Positions 56,501 through 63,466 of a stretch of DNA of 64,000 nucleotides are shown in pieces (within the stretch, counting starts at the first letter, position 1; each line of letters starts with the position of its first letter). Below the pieces are notes generated by a model, which was not told the DNA's origin, did no database searches, and worked only from the letters and a program-made list of their open reading frames with translations. The DNA is taken from assembly GCA_963931865.1 (NCBI GenBank), contig OZ007516.1:6731897-6795896 (forward strand), read 5' to 3'. The position numbers and the translations under genes were made by a program. The DNA comes from Axinella damicornis (taxonomy: Eukaryota > Porifera > Demospongiae > Axinellida > Axinellidae).

Positions 56501-58947
56501 TCACATTGCCTGCAATGCTGAAACACTCATGACTGTTGCTGGCATAGTAGCTCAACCAACTGTAGCGCTGGTTAGTCAGACTTATACCAGTTGAGATTTC
56601 CAATTTTGAAAATGCAACGTTTCGACCACTCTTTGTTGGTCTTCTTCAACTGACTGCTTTCCAGTCTTCTATTTTTCTAAGTTTCGTGAATGGTGAGTTA
56701 CCTGCCGAGTTAACTCATCATCTTCGTCTTTTAGAAATAAATATGAACATACAGTGGAACCTCAGTTATCCGGCCTTAATGGGACCGAGCCATGGCCAGA
56801 TAAGTGAAACAACCGGATAAGTGAATTGTGATGCAAAGAGAGCTGCCTTATTCCATGACGCTGGCAAAACGCCAGAGCCAGCTCCTACTTGCCTGAAAAG
56901 GAGACACTGATTCACCCTTGTGTAGCTTCTGGTGTAGCTGCACAGCTTTCTCACAGAGAACGGATCCGCTTACTAGCATATATCTTGGCTCCGCTTCTGA
57001 ACAAACCATAGGTAGACAGCTTTACCGAGTCTGTCATCATCAGCCAATCGCAAAGCTACTCAAACTAGCCATTGTAGGGCATACATGTTCACTACGCAAA
57101 CGATGGGCATTAATTAGAGTATGCAATTTTCAAGGCCGGATAATCAGAGCAGCCGGTTAATTGGGGTTCGGTGGGGTTCCACTGTACACCCGAATGAAGT
57201 TGTACTACGGGGGAGGGGGGGGAATGTTGATAGGTGCTGACCATGCATATCTGCTTACTGGAGTTACATACAACAACAATTATTTCATGTAACAGAACCC
57301 TACTACATGCTGGCCGTCTGTATTCGGTGGACTGGACTCGGGACTGGACTGTGGGACTGGACTCACAGAAAGTTGCGCTCGTCATTTCTGAAGGCCAGAA
57401 AACAGGAAATTGCGGAACGGCACTATATAGCTGCCACCGTAGATAATAGCTTACCAAGTACGTGAGGTGTATACCAACACAGCTGTCACCATCTAGACAG
57501 CCTGCCGTGGTCCTACCATGCAAACCAGCTCGACTTCGTTTCGGTGCGAATTTGTCCATGATCTGACGACGACTTCGAGGAACACATGGCGGTCATTGCT
57601 AGCAAACTCTCGTATACCAAGTGTTACAACCATTTTGCAGCTTCTTGAACTGTTTCTATGCATGCTCCTGCCAAGTTTGGCTGGCGCTTCCGTTCCTGCT
57701 TCCCGCCTGCCTGTGCTGTAGGCCTATAATAATTATTCATTGTTCTTGTCCCCAGACCATTTCAGTCTGGGAACGAGCCGATTCCAGAGCCGATTCAGTG
57801 CATCGTTGGCGCACGCGCTCTGACAGAAAGGGCTGCTGGAACGGCTGATATCGAGTCATGGTCGGCTACCCTGAATGCCATTCATGTCATGTAAGTATTT
57901 TAGTAGCGTTTGATGCTTTAAAATGATGAGCGCAACTTTCTGTGAGTCCAGTCCCACAGTCCAGTCCCGAGTCCAGTCCCGAGTCCAGTCCACCAAATAC
58001 AGACGGCCCTACATGCTGACCTTTAGAAGCCATGTGTAATATGCAAATTAGACAAAGCACATGGCATTGCATGTTTACAGGATAAGTTATCACTCAGCAG
58101 TTATTCAGTTAGAAGCCTCCGCTGTGCCTGGGCCTCTGATTGGATAAACACCTCTTGTATGGCCTGTAACCATGCTAGCCTGTGGTTTATCTGTAACTAA
58201 TGCATTTGTCGGAGTGACAACCACACTCTTGCAGGGCTCACGTTTCAGAATGATGCCTCATGCCATGCCCTAGCTCTTACCCTGTCTACTTCAGCCGACT
58301 GGATTGATTTCTATGCACAGTTCGTACTTCTGGCTTGTCGCACACCTCATGATGGTGTAGTTGAAATCTGCGCCTTCCTGGAGTTCTCAAACATGTGGAG
58401 ACGTCCGTTCCCTGCCAGGGGTATATTTTGGGCTGCAGAATCTTCTGTTAGCTAATCTTACCCACTCTATAAAGATCATCGTAACCTTTTGCCAATATCC
58501 TGAAAGGGACATGCAAATAAACATTGGAAGAGTGTGCGCAATGGAATAGGTCAGTGGAAGTGGAAGTGTGAAGTAAAGTGTGCAATGGAAGCAAAAATAC
58601 TGTACGAGAGTGCAATGGAATTTGAAGTAGTTGATCGTGCATTGTGGGCTTCCTTAGGGCATGGCAACTTCTAGTCTCGTTCCCAGACGGTAATGAGACC
58701 TTAGGAATGTGCACTATATCTACCAGACCCTTCCTTCCCCGCGCGCGATACTAAAAGCGATCCGTGCTGGGGTTGGTTGGGTCTGGGACCGAGACTAGGC
58801 AACTTCGTGAATCATCATAACAGACTGACCCTGTGACGATGTTTTACGATATGTATCCCACTTCATGCAGGTGTGAATTCAGTTGCTGAACAAGTTGTGA
58901 ATGAACTCCAAGAGACTGGAAGATACTTAGTTGATGTGTGGAGTTGA
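26591..58947 (+). CDS. MTRR: Methionine synthase reductase, complete (16 exons)
   Basis: Exons: 26591-26755, 28204-28354, 42624-42741, 49751-50348, 50463-50612, 51039-51127, 51582-51649, 51781-51866, 52137-52215, 53476-53577, 53646-53688, 54626-54776, 54956-55167, 55645-55833, 56244-56323, 58871-58947 (TGA). They total 2358 nt, or 785 aa (human about 700), with all phases consistent. The FMN/flavodoxin domain spans residues 10-165: [13 protein letters not shown] is the FMN phosphate loop, then [23 protein letters not shown] and [14 protein letters not shown] long acidic linker fills most of exon 4 (about 170-330). The FAD domain follows: [23 protein letters not shown] and ATGWFDWV. The NADPH domain has [32 protein letters not shown] and [18 protein letters not shown]. 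The end VDVWS keeps the penultimate Trp that stacks on FAD. The enzyme reductively reactivates cob(II)alamin on methionine synthase. Introns 2 and 3 hold the mobile-element load. A pogo-type MITE lies in intron 15. Confidence 0.96.
26913..27182. mobile_element. Second copy of the GGTCAAG MITE
   Basis: It begins gggggtgacactcccatt and ends atgggagtgtcaccccc, a perfect inverted pair. The interior is homologous in reverse to 8364-8667 (cttgaccgcttgaccgcatc). It lies in MTRR intron 1. Confidence 0.75.
27215..27365. repeat. GC-rich 18-nt tandem repeat
   Basis: Eight or so units of gacgggaggacggcgcgcg with A/T/G variants. The 18-nt period keeps all frames open, producing spurious Arg/Gly/Asp-rich ORFs on both strands. 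It is immediately right of the MITE at 26913-27182. Confidence 0.95.
27745..28060. repeat. Partial copy of the 4700-5189 element
   Basis: It shares gtgcaaacagcatggccgtg, gtagggcctccatttccag and acttgattgcaagttcgtta in order and orientation with 4828-5150, but lacks the terminal CTTTAGGGCCCA. It ends about 145 bp before MTRR exon 2. Confidence 0.8.
28370..28735. mobile_element. TAGCCTCGTTCCCAG-family long-TIR MITE
   Basis: It starts tctttcccaggcccac and ends cttggaacgaggcta. Inverted internal blocks include ctggtatgtttcctcacgtg against the opposite strand near 28650-28680. It begins about 16 bp after the MTRR exon 2 donor. Interior words (ggtagaaagg, acgtatctagctagcggg) match 29302-29718. Confidence 0.7.
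29302..29718. mobile_element. TAGCCTCGTTCCCAG-family long-TIR MITE
   Basis: It begins tagcctcgttcccagtccca and ends tgggactgagaacgaggcta. The arms are about 100 bp (cccagcttttcgtcgcttgc against gcaagcgacaaaaagctggg). It is the same family as 28370-28735, 52710-53108 and 53920-54315, and has no ORF. Confidence 0.85.
30804..31590 (-). pseudogene. Retroelement gag-like fragment (possibly DIRS/tyrosine-recombinase type)
   Basis: Two - strand segments. 31588-31277 encodes a Pro/Ser-rich stretch followed by [20 protein letters not shown]. 31004-30804 ends [20 protein letters not shown], a phrase I associate with the region ahead of reverse transcriptase in DIRS-like elements of marine invertebrates. 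No reverse transcriptase is found adjoining it, and the frames are interrupted. The family assignment is tentative. Confidence 0.4.
31948..32994 (-). pseudogene. BEL/Pao-like pol fragment, copy A
   Basis: Aligns along its length with 36858-37886 (copy B). On the - strand, spread over frames, it reads a pre-RNase H segment with [20 protein letters not shown] words and a downstream [22 protein letters not shown] RNase H start. Copy A carries an extra block of about 28 bp (32339-32366, ending ataaaaaaaataaatacc) absent from B. Frameshifts show that neither copy is functional. Confidence 0.6.
33037..33675 (+). CDS. Orphan exon: MAP-kinase-phosphatase (DUSP) rhodanese-like domain
   Basis: An intact 212-codon frame from ATG. 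Residues about 1-135 match the N-terminal CDC25/rhodanese domain of MKP-type dual-specificity phosphatases from its start: [24 protein letters not shown]-like [11 protein letters not shown], then [17 protein letters not shown]. In that family it docks MAP kinases. The remainder is Ser/Pro/Leu-rich and ends in TAG-free sequence to TTGA. A good donor, AACACTG|GTGAGCG, lies near 33638, which would leave phase 1. No HCxxGxxR catalytic domain is found anywhere in the window on either strand. It starts about 40 bp after copy A of the BEL/Pao fragment breaks off. It may be a real nested 5' exon, a captured exon, or a recent pseudogene. Confidence 0.6.
   Translation: MVKVVEAVWLSDRVATISDRVLVLDARSRDEFNSRFISGAVHICCTGVILRRLKNGSLRIESLLNCDEDKEKYERAKISESVSVIVCDNDTQSIDQLSADSTAALLLRKISRECKFIGFLAGGYSQFQRICSHHCVMSTNDSLLKKRPSSLVLQLSTHSLTMQWTSLRSHFGSGVALPPTAPDRLLLLPVPQHTQSADNTGERRHSFRDTLL
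35753..36229 (+). pseudogene. Two tandem homeobox fragments (helix 2-helix 3)
   Basis: Block 1 (35753-35935) and block 2 (35936-36229) both encode [17 protein letters not shown], then [18 protein letters not shown]: the end of a homeodomain with the WFQNRR recognition helix. Helix 1 is missing. Block 2 continues YREAMKEEP into a Pro/Ser/Thr-rich tail ([10 protein letters not shown]) and ends at a consensus donor, ACCA|GTAAGT, at 36229. Block 1 has the same tail with internal deletions. They are copies of one real homeobox exon, sitting inside the repeat array directly after the array word cagaatcgcaaccgttcatc. No ATG or 5' exon with compatible frame is seen, so they are probably non-functional captured or duplicated pieces. 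Confidence 0.7.
36244..36415. repeat. Duplicated segment (also at 40465-40690)
   Basis: Both copies contain ctgccttgaaagaccg(t/c)ga, ttgtgctttctcggttggtg and gaagatggcacgcttcgtgt. The second copy keeps a + strand frame of 60 codons ([20 protein letters not shown]) and an antisense frame of similar length, so the coding sense, if any, is unclear. In copy 1 it directly follows the homeobox splice donor. Confidence 0.75.
36858..37886 (-). pseudogene. BEL/Pao-like pol fragment, copy B
   Basis: Near-identical to 31948-32994. Frames on the - strand give [19 protein letters not shown] and [11 protein letters not shown] (37317-37607), then [18 protein letters not shown] (37240-37330), as expected for the end of reverse transcriptase and the start of RNase H in BEL/Pao-type elements. 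Homology with copy A starts at gtttcggtccttagctccag and stops at gtaggcgatatctt. Frame breaks are present. Confidence 0.6.
38360..38545. mobile_element. MITE inserted into the repeat array
   Basis: CAGTTTGCACAATCTTTGCA on the left is mirrored by TGCAAAGATTGTGCAAACAG-like sequence on the right. Other array units run straight through this point, so it is a later insertion of about 185 bp. TACA occurs next to both ends as a possible target duplication. Confidence 0.75.
41101..41650 (-). CDS. Unidentified ORF with CxxC-type finger start
   Basis: An open - strand frame of about 170 codons from roughly 41640 (first Met at 41523, 140 aa). It reads [20 protein letters not shown], then an acidic stretch, [26 protein letters not shown] and a Pro/Ser tail. 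The CxxCH motif suggests a partial zinc-binding domain. Its flanks are duplicated (40911-41050 against 41180-41260 and 41620-41675), so it is probably part of a mobile or segmentally duplicated unit. Function unknown. Confidence 0.35.
42527..42600. repeat. (TTACATTATG)n tandem repeat
   Basis: About seven decamers gttacattat with one T variant, ending 24 bp before MTRR exon 3. Confidence 0.95.
42790..43290. mobile_element. Dispersed element with CACTCCTGGTAG ends
   Basis: It begins cactcctggtaggggaaaaa and ends near caccggggttgcaatggcta .. gagtgcggttgcccctcgat. It contains two inverted internal copies of ctgaaactc(a/t)cc words. Homologous to 20989-21490 and 52490-52710. It lies just inside MTRR intron 3. 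Confidence 0.6.
43460..43710 (-). pseudogene. Ty3/gypsy integrase C-terminal fragment
   Basis: The - strand reads [20 protein letters not shown], then after a frame change [19 protein letters not shown] and [11 protein letters not shown]: the typical end of a gypsy integrase core. The frameshift and lack of flanking pol show it is a remnant. Confidence 0.7.
43879..44280 (-). pseudogene. Chimeric TE ORF: PIF1-type helicase tail plus TTF/hAT-like zinc finger
   Basis: One uninterrupted frame of 134 codons. The first 65 residues carry helicase motifs V-VI as in PIF1/Helitron helicases ([35 protein letters not shown]). The second half resembles a TTF-type finger of hAT-related proteins ([21 protein letters not shown]). 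The upstream helicase motifs are missing. It ends in a TGA-type stop after AQQAEVCT. Confidence 0.55.
44324..44530. repeat. 34-nt tandem repeat, six copies
   Basis: Unit ccaatgatgtcatcatgcct followed by gctgatgggt(g/a)caa. The G/A variant alternates strictly from copy to copy, giving a 68-bp higher-order period. Each unit contains TGATGTCATCA, a palindrome containing a CRE/AP-1-like core. Confidence 0.95.
46640..47560. repeat. About 200-bp tandem repeat, five degenerate copies
   Basis: Units start near 46650, 46855, 47070, 47250 and 47430, marked by cagattgtgctactctctc, ttttgctagttgca(c/g)tgtg, gctaagacaggatagattca and accctgaatgaatgaaaag. MTRR intron 3. Confidence 0.9.
48490..49005 (-). pseudogene. 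LINE reverse-transcriptase C-terminal fragment
   Basis: 171-codon frame with [27 protein letters not shown], then [19 protein letters not shown] and WNHLPHEAL, the characteristic thumb/C-terminal part of jockey/RTE/CR1-class LINE polymerases. The stretch usually linking LENVQ to LPxLxxRR is shortened, and no catalytic YxDD part is present. MTRR intron 3. Confidence 0.7.
49023..49568 (-). CDS. Unidentified 181-codon ORF in MTRR intron 3
   Basis: An open - strand frame with protein-like composition ([60 protein letters not shown]). It lies 18 bp downstream of the LINE remnant's start and 182 bp before MTRR exon 4, antisense to MTRR. No family recognised; it may be TE-derived or a captured exon. 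Confidence 0.3.
   Translation of the reverse strand: MNPHALQSYLIWKTFAVSGGVYTCTPTPSMRNVHKQSFRKILSASRHRQRSNSCLIAQKMMTCLLPFFDPNPVVLKYFEDAVGKGCDNLQPDVEVLKKIMAREASHVGTPFECPMGSPCYNWSENDWTRRLFHGLQKLLPAAKVIYTAQMGQMWATDLLKCLSVEEISDKVFPVQEPLTSI
51291..51404 (-). CDS. Possible terminal exon antisense to MTRR intron 6
   Basis: After a good acceptor (gtgttatgcag) the - strand reads [20 protein letters not shown] and then [20 protein letters not shown]. The composition is coding-like and the acceptor is well placed, but no upstream exon was found and the protein is not recognised. Confidence 0.25.
   Translation of the reverse strand, partial: GPSLEATRRFGRQVLDKFCPVRQREAIPMLLQLSSKV
52490..52710. mobile_element. 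Copy of the CACTCCTGGTAG-end element
   Basis: Shares ttgtgagcgctgtaataact, gaccgagcatagtcctcacg and accaggagtgcggttt with 42790-43290 and 20989-21490. It directly abuts the MITE at 52710. MTRR intron 9. Confidence 0.65.
52710..53108. mobile_element. TAGCCTCGTTCCCAG-family MITE, about 100-bp TIRs
   Basis: It starts tagcctcgtacccagtccca and ends gggactgggaacgaggcta. The arms include cagcttttcgtcgctgctta against taagcagcgacgaaaagctg, then aaagcggggagggcctggta and its inverse. About 97 percent identical by eye to 53920-54315. MTRR intron 9. Confidence 0.9.
53920..54315. mobile_element. TAGCCTCGTTCCCAG-family MITE, second near-identical copy
   Basis: Same structure as 52710-53108, inserted in MTRR intron 11 in the same orientation. 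The spurious ORFs in the two copies are nearly identical, reflecting recent amplification rather than a gene. It is followed by a 75-bp direct duplication (gctagctggcctcgttcaga, 54330-54480). Confidence 0.9.
56752..57184. mobile_element. pogo/Tigger-like non-autonomous element
   Basis: CAGTGGAACCTCAGTTATCC at the left end is mirrored by GGTTCGGTGGGGTTCCACTG at the right end, flanked by TA on both sides (56750-56751, 57185-57186), as expected for Tc1/mariner-pogo insertions. 433 bp with no transposase. MTRR intron 15. Confidence 0.75.
57296..58020. repeat. Element with about 100-bp inverted ends containing GGGACTGGACTC repeats
   Basis: 57296-57400 (gccgtctgtattcggtggac, gggactggactcacagaaag) recurs inverted at 57915-58020. 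Between the arms is a CpG-rich segment with a - strand frame [20 protein letters not shown] ending at a strong donor TACTTG|GTAAGC (57454-57449). MTRR intron 15. Probably a foldback transposon, perhaps with captured exon sequence. Confidence 0.6.
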
Positions 58948-59192
58948 CTCGTCACTTCTACACCACACATTGTCATAGTGCATAATATCCCACAGATCAT
59001 CTGTCACTATAAAGTCATGCAGTTCTTTCATTCAGTGTGTGCCAACAAATCTCTTGGGTTAGAACACATACCAGTACTAACCTCGTTCCCAGTCCGTCTG
59101 CCGCTTTGTTTTTAGTCACATACGAAAAATGAAGCAGCATGCATACGGCCTGGGAACGAAGCTATACCAGTACAGGTGCAGAGTATACACTA

Positions 59193-59198
59193 AATAAA
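59193..59198 (+). promoter_or_regulatory. Candidate MTRR polyadenylation signal
   Basis: AATAAA 246 nt after the MTRR TGA. Between stop and signal lies one TAGCCTCGTTCCCAG-type palindrome (59079-59165), so the mature 3' UTR would carry the hairpin. Confidence 0.5.
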
Positions 59199-59324
59199 GA
59201 TACACTACAATTGGAGATGCCATGCATACTTATACCAGGTCTTGTGGGCCAGGTGGCAAGCATGCAGCGTCGACGTCATTAATAATTGCAGCCTCATCCA
59301 CTGGCCATGCATGCAGCCATGCAA

Positions 59325-59934
59325 TTAACCCTTTAACCACCGAATTCTTCCCACCAAGACAACACATTTTCATGCATTCAGCGCACACCACTTTCGTAGG
59401 TACTCCTCTCCCACAGCATACGCTCCTCAGCGGCCAAACTTGGTGGGGCCCGCACACATGGAGAGACCCCTCTGGCAATACCGTTAATGATATTCATGAC
59501 CCCCCACAAGGCCAGCAATCAGAGGTCAAATGTGGATGTCAGCCGGATTTTCGCCCAGCATTTCCCTAAACTTGGGCCAGATCTGACTGATGGCACACCT
59601 TACACCACCAATTTGCATGTTTTCTTGAGGCCCTGGGTGGGGTCTATGAATATCATTAGAATCAAAAATCCTCGGGCCAATGAATCTCATTAAAATCAAA
59701 AACCGCCCACGACAGTCGAAGGGGGGGCCCCCGCCCCCCCTTTCGAAACCCCCCTGCCTTTCGTTTAGTGGGGAGGGCGCGCCGAAATCTGACCAAATTT
59801 TTGGGTTCGTTCCTCAAAATTGTCCCTAGGCCCTCTGAAGACTTTTTGGTCTGTTTTTTGGACTGACGAGAAGCCCTATGAGTGCATAGGGTCAAAATGA
59901 CGCCTATAGACGTCAATGGGGCTTAAAGGGTTAA
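59325..59934. mobile_element. 610-bp MITE with TTAACCCTTTAA ends between MTRR and the TIR gene
   Basis: TTAACCCTTTAA at 59325-59336 and TTAAAGGGTTAA at 59923-59934. The interior includes a C-rich/G-rich block (59710-59770). No ORF. Occupies nearly half of the MTRR-TIR intergenic space; the rest of 58948-60389 shows only palindromes and no gene. Confidence 0.75.
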
Positions 59935-60389
59935 TGAGATTCATAGTTGGTGAGAATTCGCCCTCAAAACGGCCTAGACTTGCACTGTGTGCCACTTTGG
60001 GATGGTTTGCCGCTTTTTAATGACATTCATTGATCCTCCATGCACATATTAATGACAATTCACATGCATTGCATGGATCGGAGCAACGCATCCACCATGC
60101 AGTCAACCATGGCCAGTTCTTTGCAGAAATTAAACGCCCTAATATAGCATTGGCTAGCTACATAGTGTATATATTGGGAGGAGCTAGCCTGGGAATGAGG
60201 CTATAGAGTGACAATGCTGGAGCATGCACTTGCGATGTAAACAACTTAATTCTCCCAGAGTCATATTTCACCACATTAAGTTTATGAATGATTGTAAGTA
60301 TTCTGACTGGTGATTGAGGGAGGCGGACTAACTGCTGATGTAGTCATCCTCGCAGCTGCACACAAAAATAATTGTACACAAAATGAATA

Positions 60390-63300
60390 TCAGCTTGGAT
60401 TGTAAGTGAGTGATTTATACAGTCTTGCCCAGAAATATTTCAGACATCGTTCCCGGTTGTCTTTGTATCTTGGGTAGTCCAGGTAGTACAGCTGGGCTAT
60501 GAAAGCAGGGACCTCACAGGACCGATACAGGATGGGGATCAAGATGTGCTTCTTGGCACCTGTACATGGCACAATCTCATGATTACAGCATCCCCAGCAG
60601 TTCTTCCCTGGCAATGTATGTACACAAGAGTGCATGGTAACATTTTCGTTATTCCAATGGACACTACTTCATAGTTTCCATAGATTATTCCCAGTTTTTG
60701 TCTCGGCACCAAAGTGCCGAGACACAGTGGTGGATGCGTAGGTACGTGGTACGTGTGCGATAGATAGTTCCACACACATAGTATTTGTGCATTTCATGAT
60801 CGCTATAAGAGCGCAATGAATAATGGCTGGCCACCCACAACACAAGTGGCTGATGAGAAACAATGATCAACTTTGCCTGGCCATTTTGTAATAACAACCT
60901 TCACAACCGTTCCATCTCATTGAGAATAGTATGGCACCGGATTCATAACCATTATTAACGCAAGAAGCTTACTGGGCGATGCATCAAGAGCTTGAGTGGC
61001 CTCATATCTGCACCAGGATGATGTAACATAGTGTGGAGAGAGGATTACGACTGTCTTTCGACATCGTTTCTTTATCATGTCTGCAATCTCCTCAGAGACC
61101 ACCTTGCCTGCCATCAACGCTGAAGAGCAAAGGAGAGAGGAGCTAACCACTGACAACATGAACTTGGTAAGCTTCCAGAAATATACCCCTGCCCTCTATC
61201 TGCAGTGACACACCCCTGCCCTCTATCCACAGGACACCCCCTGCCCTCTATCCACAGTGACCCCCCTGCCCTCTATCCAGAGTGACACCCCCTGCCCTCT
61301 CTCTACTGTGGCACCCATACCCTCAATCCACAGTGACACCCCCTATCCACAGTGACACCACCTGCCCTCTATCCACAGTGACACCCCCTGTCCGCATAGT
61401 GACACTCCAAGACATTGCCGGAAGTCACATGAAGAAGTTGAGAGTCTCATGTGTGTCATTAGTTGGTAAAGGGGTAATTACTAAGTGATTGTGGTCTAGT
61501 CTATTGTGGCATGCTGTTTACGCAAGCAGGGAAGTCCCTCCTGGAATCTGATAGTAACCTCTCAGTTCAAATACATCAGTATTTGTGACCTCAATTACAA
61601 CTAACCATCGGCAGGGACAAACACACGCAGGCTGGCCTGTGTGACGAGCCTCTGCCTCACTTCCTCGGCAAATTCCTCATCTTCCTGGGCGAACGAAAGG
61701 AACACATCGTACCGCTGGTTCGGAAAGTACTGCACAGCAATTTCAACATCCCCTTCTCCACGACCATTATAAGAGTTGGGCTTCTTTGCGGAATGGGGAA
61801 TGGCCGTCTCAGGTGGACCTGCAGGTAGACACGAGTGCAGAAGGGAGAAGAAAAGGTTTGCAAGTGAGACCAGCAAAATAAGGCTAGGTAACTGGGGCAA
61901 GCCCAACCGAGCCCCACAGTATCTTTTGTTTGTACATGTATATCCGCTTGTACATCGTTTGTGGACAAATTTCGCTCATACTGGTTAACAAAATTGATGT
62001 CCATGATCTGCCACCACATACCCCATGCAAACACTTCCACTTGCCACGAGATAATGTCACAGGGCAGCAGCTGAATAGGTCAGAGAAATGACGGATTCGC
62101 TACAGAGATGGAGCATGACAGAGTCAAGCAACAGGAGATGCTGGAGTAGACATGGAGAAGGCTGAGCATGTCTGCTTGCGTCAGAGCAAGAGGTGTGTGT
62201 CTTGACAGAAGCCAACGACTTGGAGACAGGAACGGTAAATAGCCAACTCCTTTGATTGTTACACACTACACCGTAGCTTTAGCCAGTTCCCAGATGCAAC
62301 ACAGCTTCAGCCAGTTCCCAGATGCAACACGCTATATGCAGCTGTTGGTTTCATGGCTACAAAACCATAGTGTAACTAGGGAAACCGTACCATACGTACA
62401 ACAGTCTCCTAGGCTTCAGAAACAAACCATTATACCTTTGCAACCTGAAACTCTAAGAGCACATTACAACAAACTGTGCACACATGTTAAAGGCACACCA
62501 CTGGTGATGGCCAGCACTTGGTGCAGCCATAGCCTCGTTCCCAGGCTCCTCCCAGCTTTCCGCTGCTTGCAGTACTATACTGCAAGCGACAGAAAGCTGG
62601 GAGGAGGCCTGGGAACGAGGCTAGTGCAGCCTGGGAACGAGGCTAGTGCAGTCACTCACCGACAGCAAGCTGCTGCATCTTCTCATCAAGCTGGTCTGAG
62701 TCAACACCTGCTCGACCAGTTCTCACGGAAGTGGAGTTCTGATAGGAAGACTGAAGGGAGTTGTGAGAGGTGAGGGGCTGGTGGTCACTGAGGGTGGTGT
62801 CTGAAGGGATAAGTGTATGCAATACCTAACACTGTGGAGATTTAGAGATAAACAGTGTATGTTTGAAGTCAGTCTATCCGCTATCCGGTAGCCCCTCTCC
62901 GCACGGCCGGGTTGGGTGGTGAGGGGCTAGCGGTTCTATAGACTGGTTTGAATGTAAACATAGAGCTAGCTATAATTTGAGCTTATAGGTTTATGTTGAC
63001 AAACATACATGCAGGCATGCTTTGATTATGGGGTGAAAGGGCATCCCCTTCATTCTGCAGACATAGGAGCTGATGATTCCATCCCCCACTAATATAGTGT
63101 CTTCATAAGAGTAAAACAGACGCATTCGTGGACTCTCCTCATTCAATCCCTACCCACCAGACAGACAAGACAGGAAAGGTCTGGTAGACATCAACAAACA
63201 AACAAACATACCCGGTACAGTGATATACACAGATCCAAACTAGTGCACTTAACCCTATAAACACTGGTGTGTTAACCCTATAAACACTGGTGTGTTAACC

Positions 63301-63466
63301 CTATAAACACTGGTGTGTTAACCCTATAAACACTGGTGTGTTAACCCTATAAACACCAGTGTACCTGTGCCCCCTTCACGTGGTGACAAGGGTCTGCTGT
63401 CACTGCTGGAGGTGCTGGTAGTGCTGCTCCTGGGTGGTACAGTATCCAGCAGCTCACGCTTGGTGG
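60390..63466 (-). CDS. TIR-domain protein, C-terminal part (5' end beyond window)
   Basis: Exons in transcript order: 63466-63365, 62800-62660, 61818-61606, 61119-60973, 60559-60390 (TGA). All are linked in phase 1, giving 257 codons here. The first two exons encode a Ser/Thr-rich linker (TKRELLDTVPPRSSTTSTSS, SDQLDEKMQQLAV). The TIR domain spans the last three: box 1 YDVFLSFAQEDEEFAEEV; VFVPADALMAGKVVSEEIAD at the box 2 position; KKRCRKTVVILSPHYV; SSWCRYEATQAL; ILIPILYRSCEVP; and box 3 YFWARLYKSL. The SxWCxxE motif and C-terminal FW are TLR/IL-1R/MyD88-class features; the Glu aligns with the catalytic Glu of NADase TIRs. Likely an innate-signalling adaptor or receptor tail. MyD88 and sponge Ig-TIR receptors are both possible; no death domain, Ig or transmembrane segment is visible in the window. 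Confidence 0.87.
61195..61400. repeat. About 24-nt tandem repeat in TIR gene intron
   Basis: Eight or nine units of ccctgccctctatccacagt plus gacac, with deletions. Lies between exons 61606-61818 and 60973-61119. On the transcribed strand it is G/A-rich. Confidence 0.95.
62530..62623. repeat. 94-bp near-perfect TAGCCTCGTTCCCAG palindrome
   Basis: Arms tagcctcgttcccaggctcc and its inverse, extending through cccagctttc(c)gctgcttgca to a centre gtactatac. It is followed by an extra half arm (62629-62644), ending 16 bp before the donor-side end of TIR exon 62660-62800. Confidence 0.95.
63245..63362. repeat. 21-nt tandem repeat abutting a TIR-gene splice donor
   Basis: Five and a half units of gttaaccctataaacactgg t. 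The last unit ends inverted (aaacaccagtgt) immediately beside the donor of exon 63365-63466, so intron sequence starts within 3 bp of the satellite. Confidence 0.95.
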
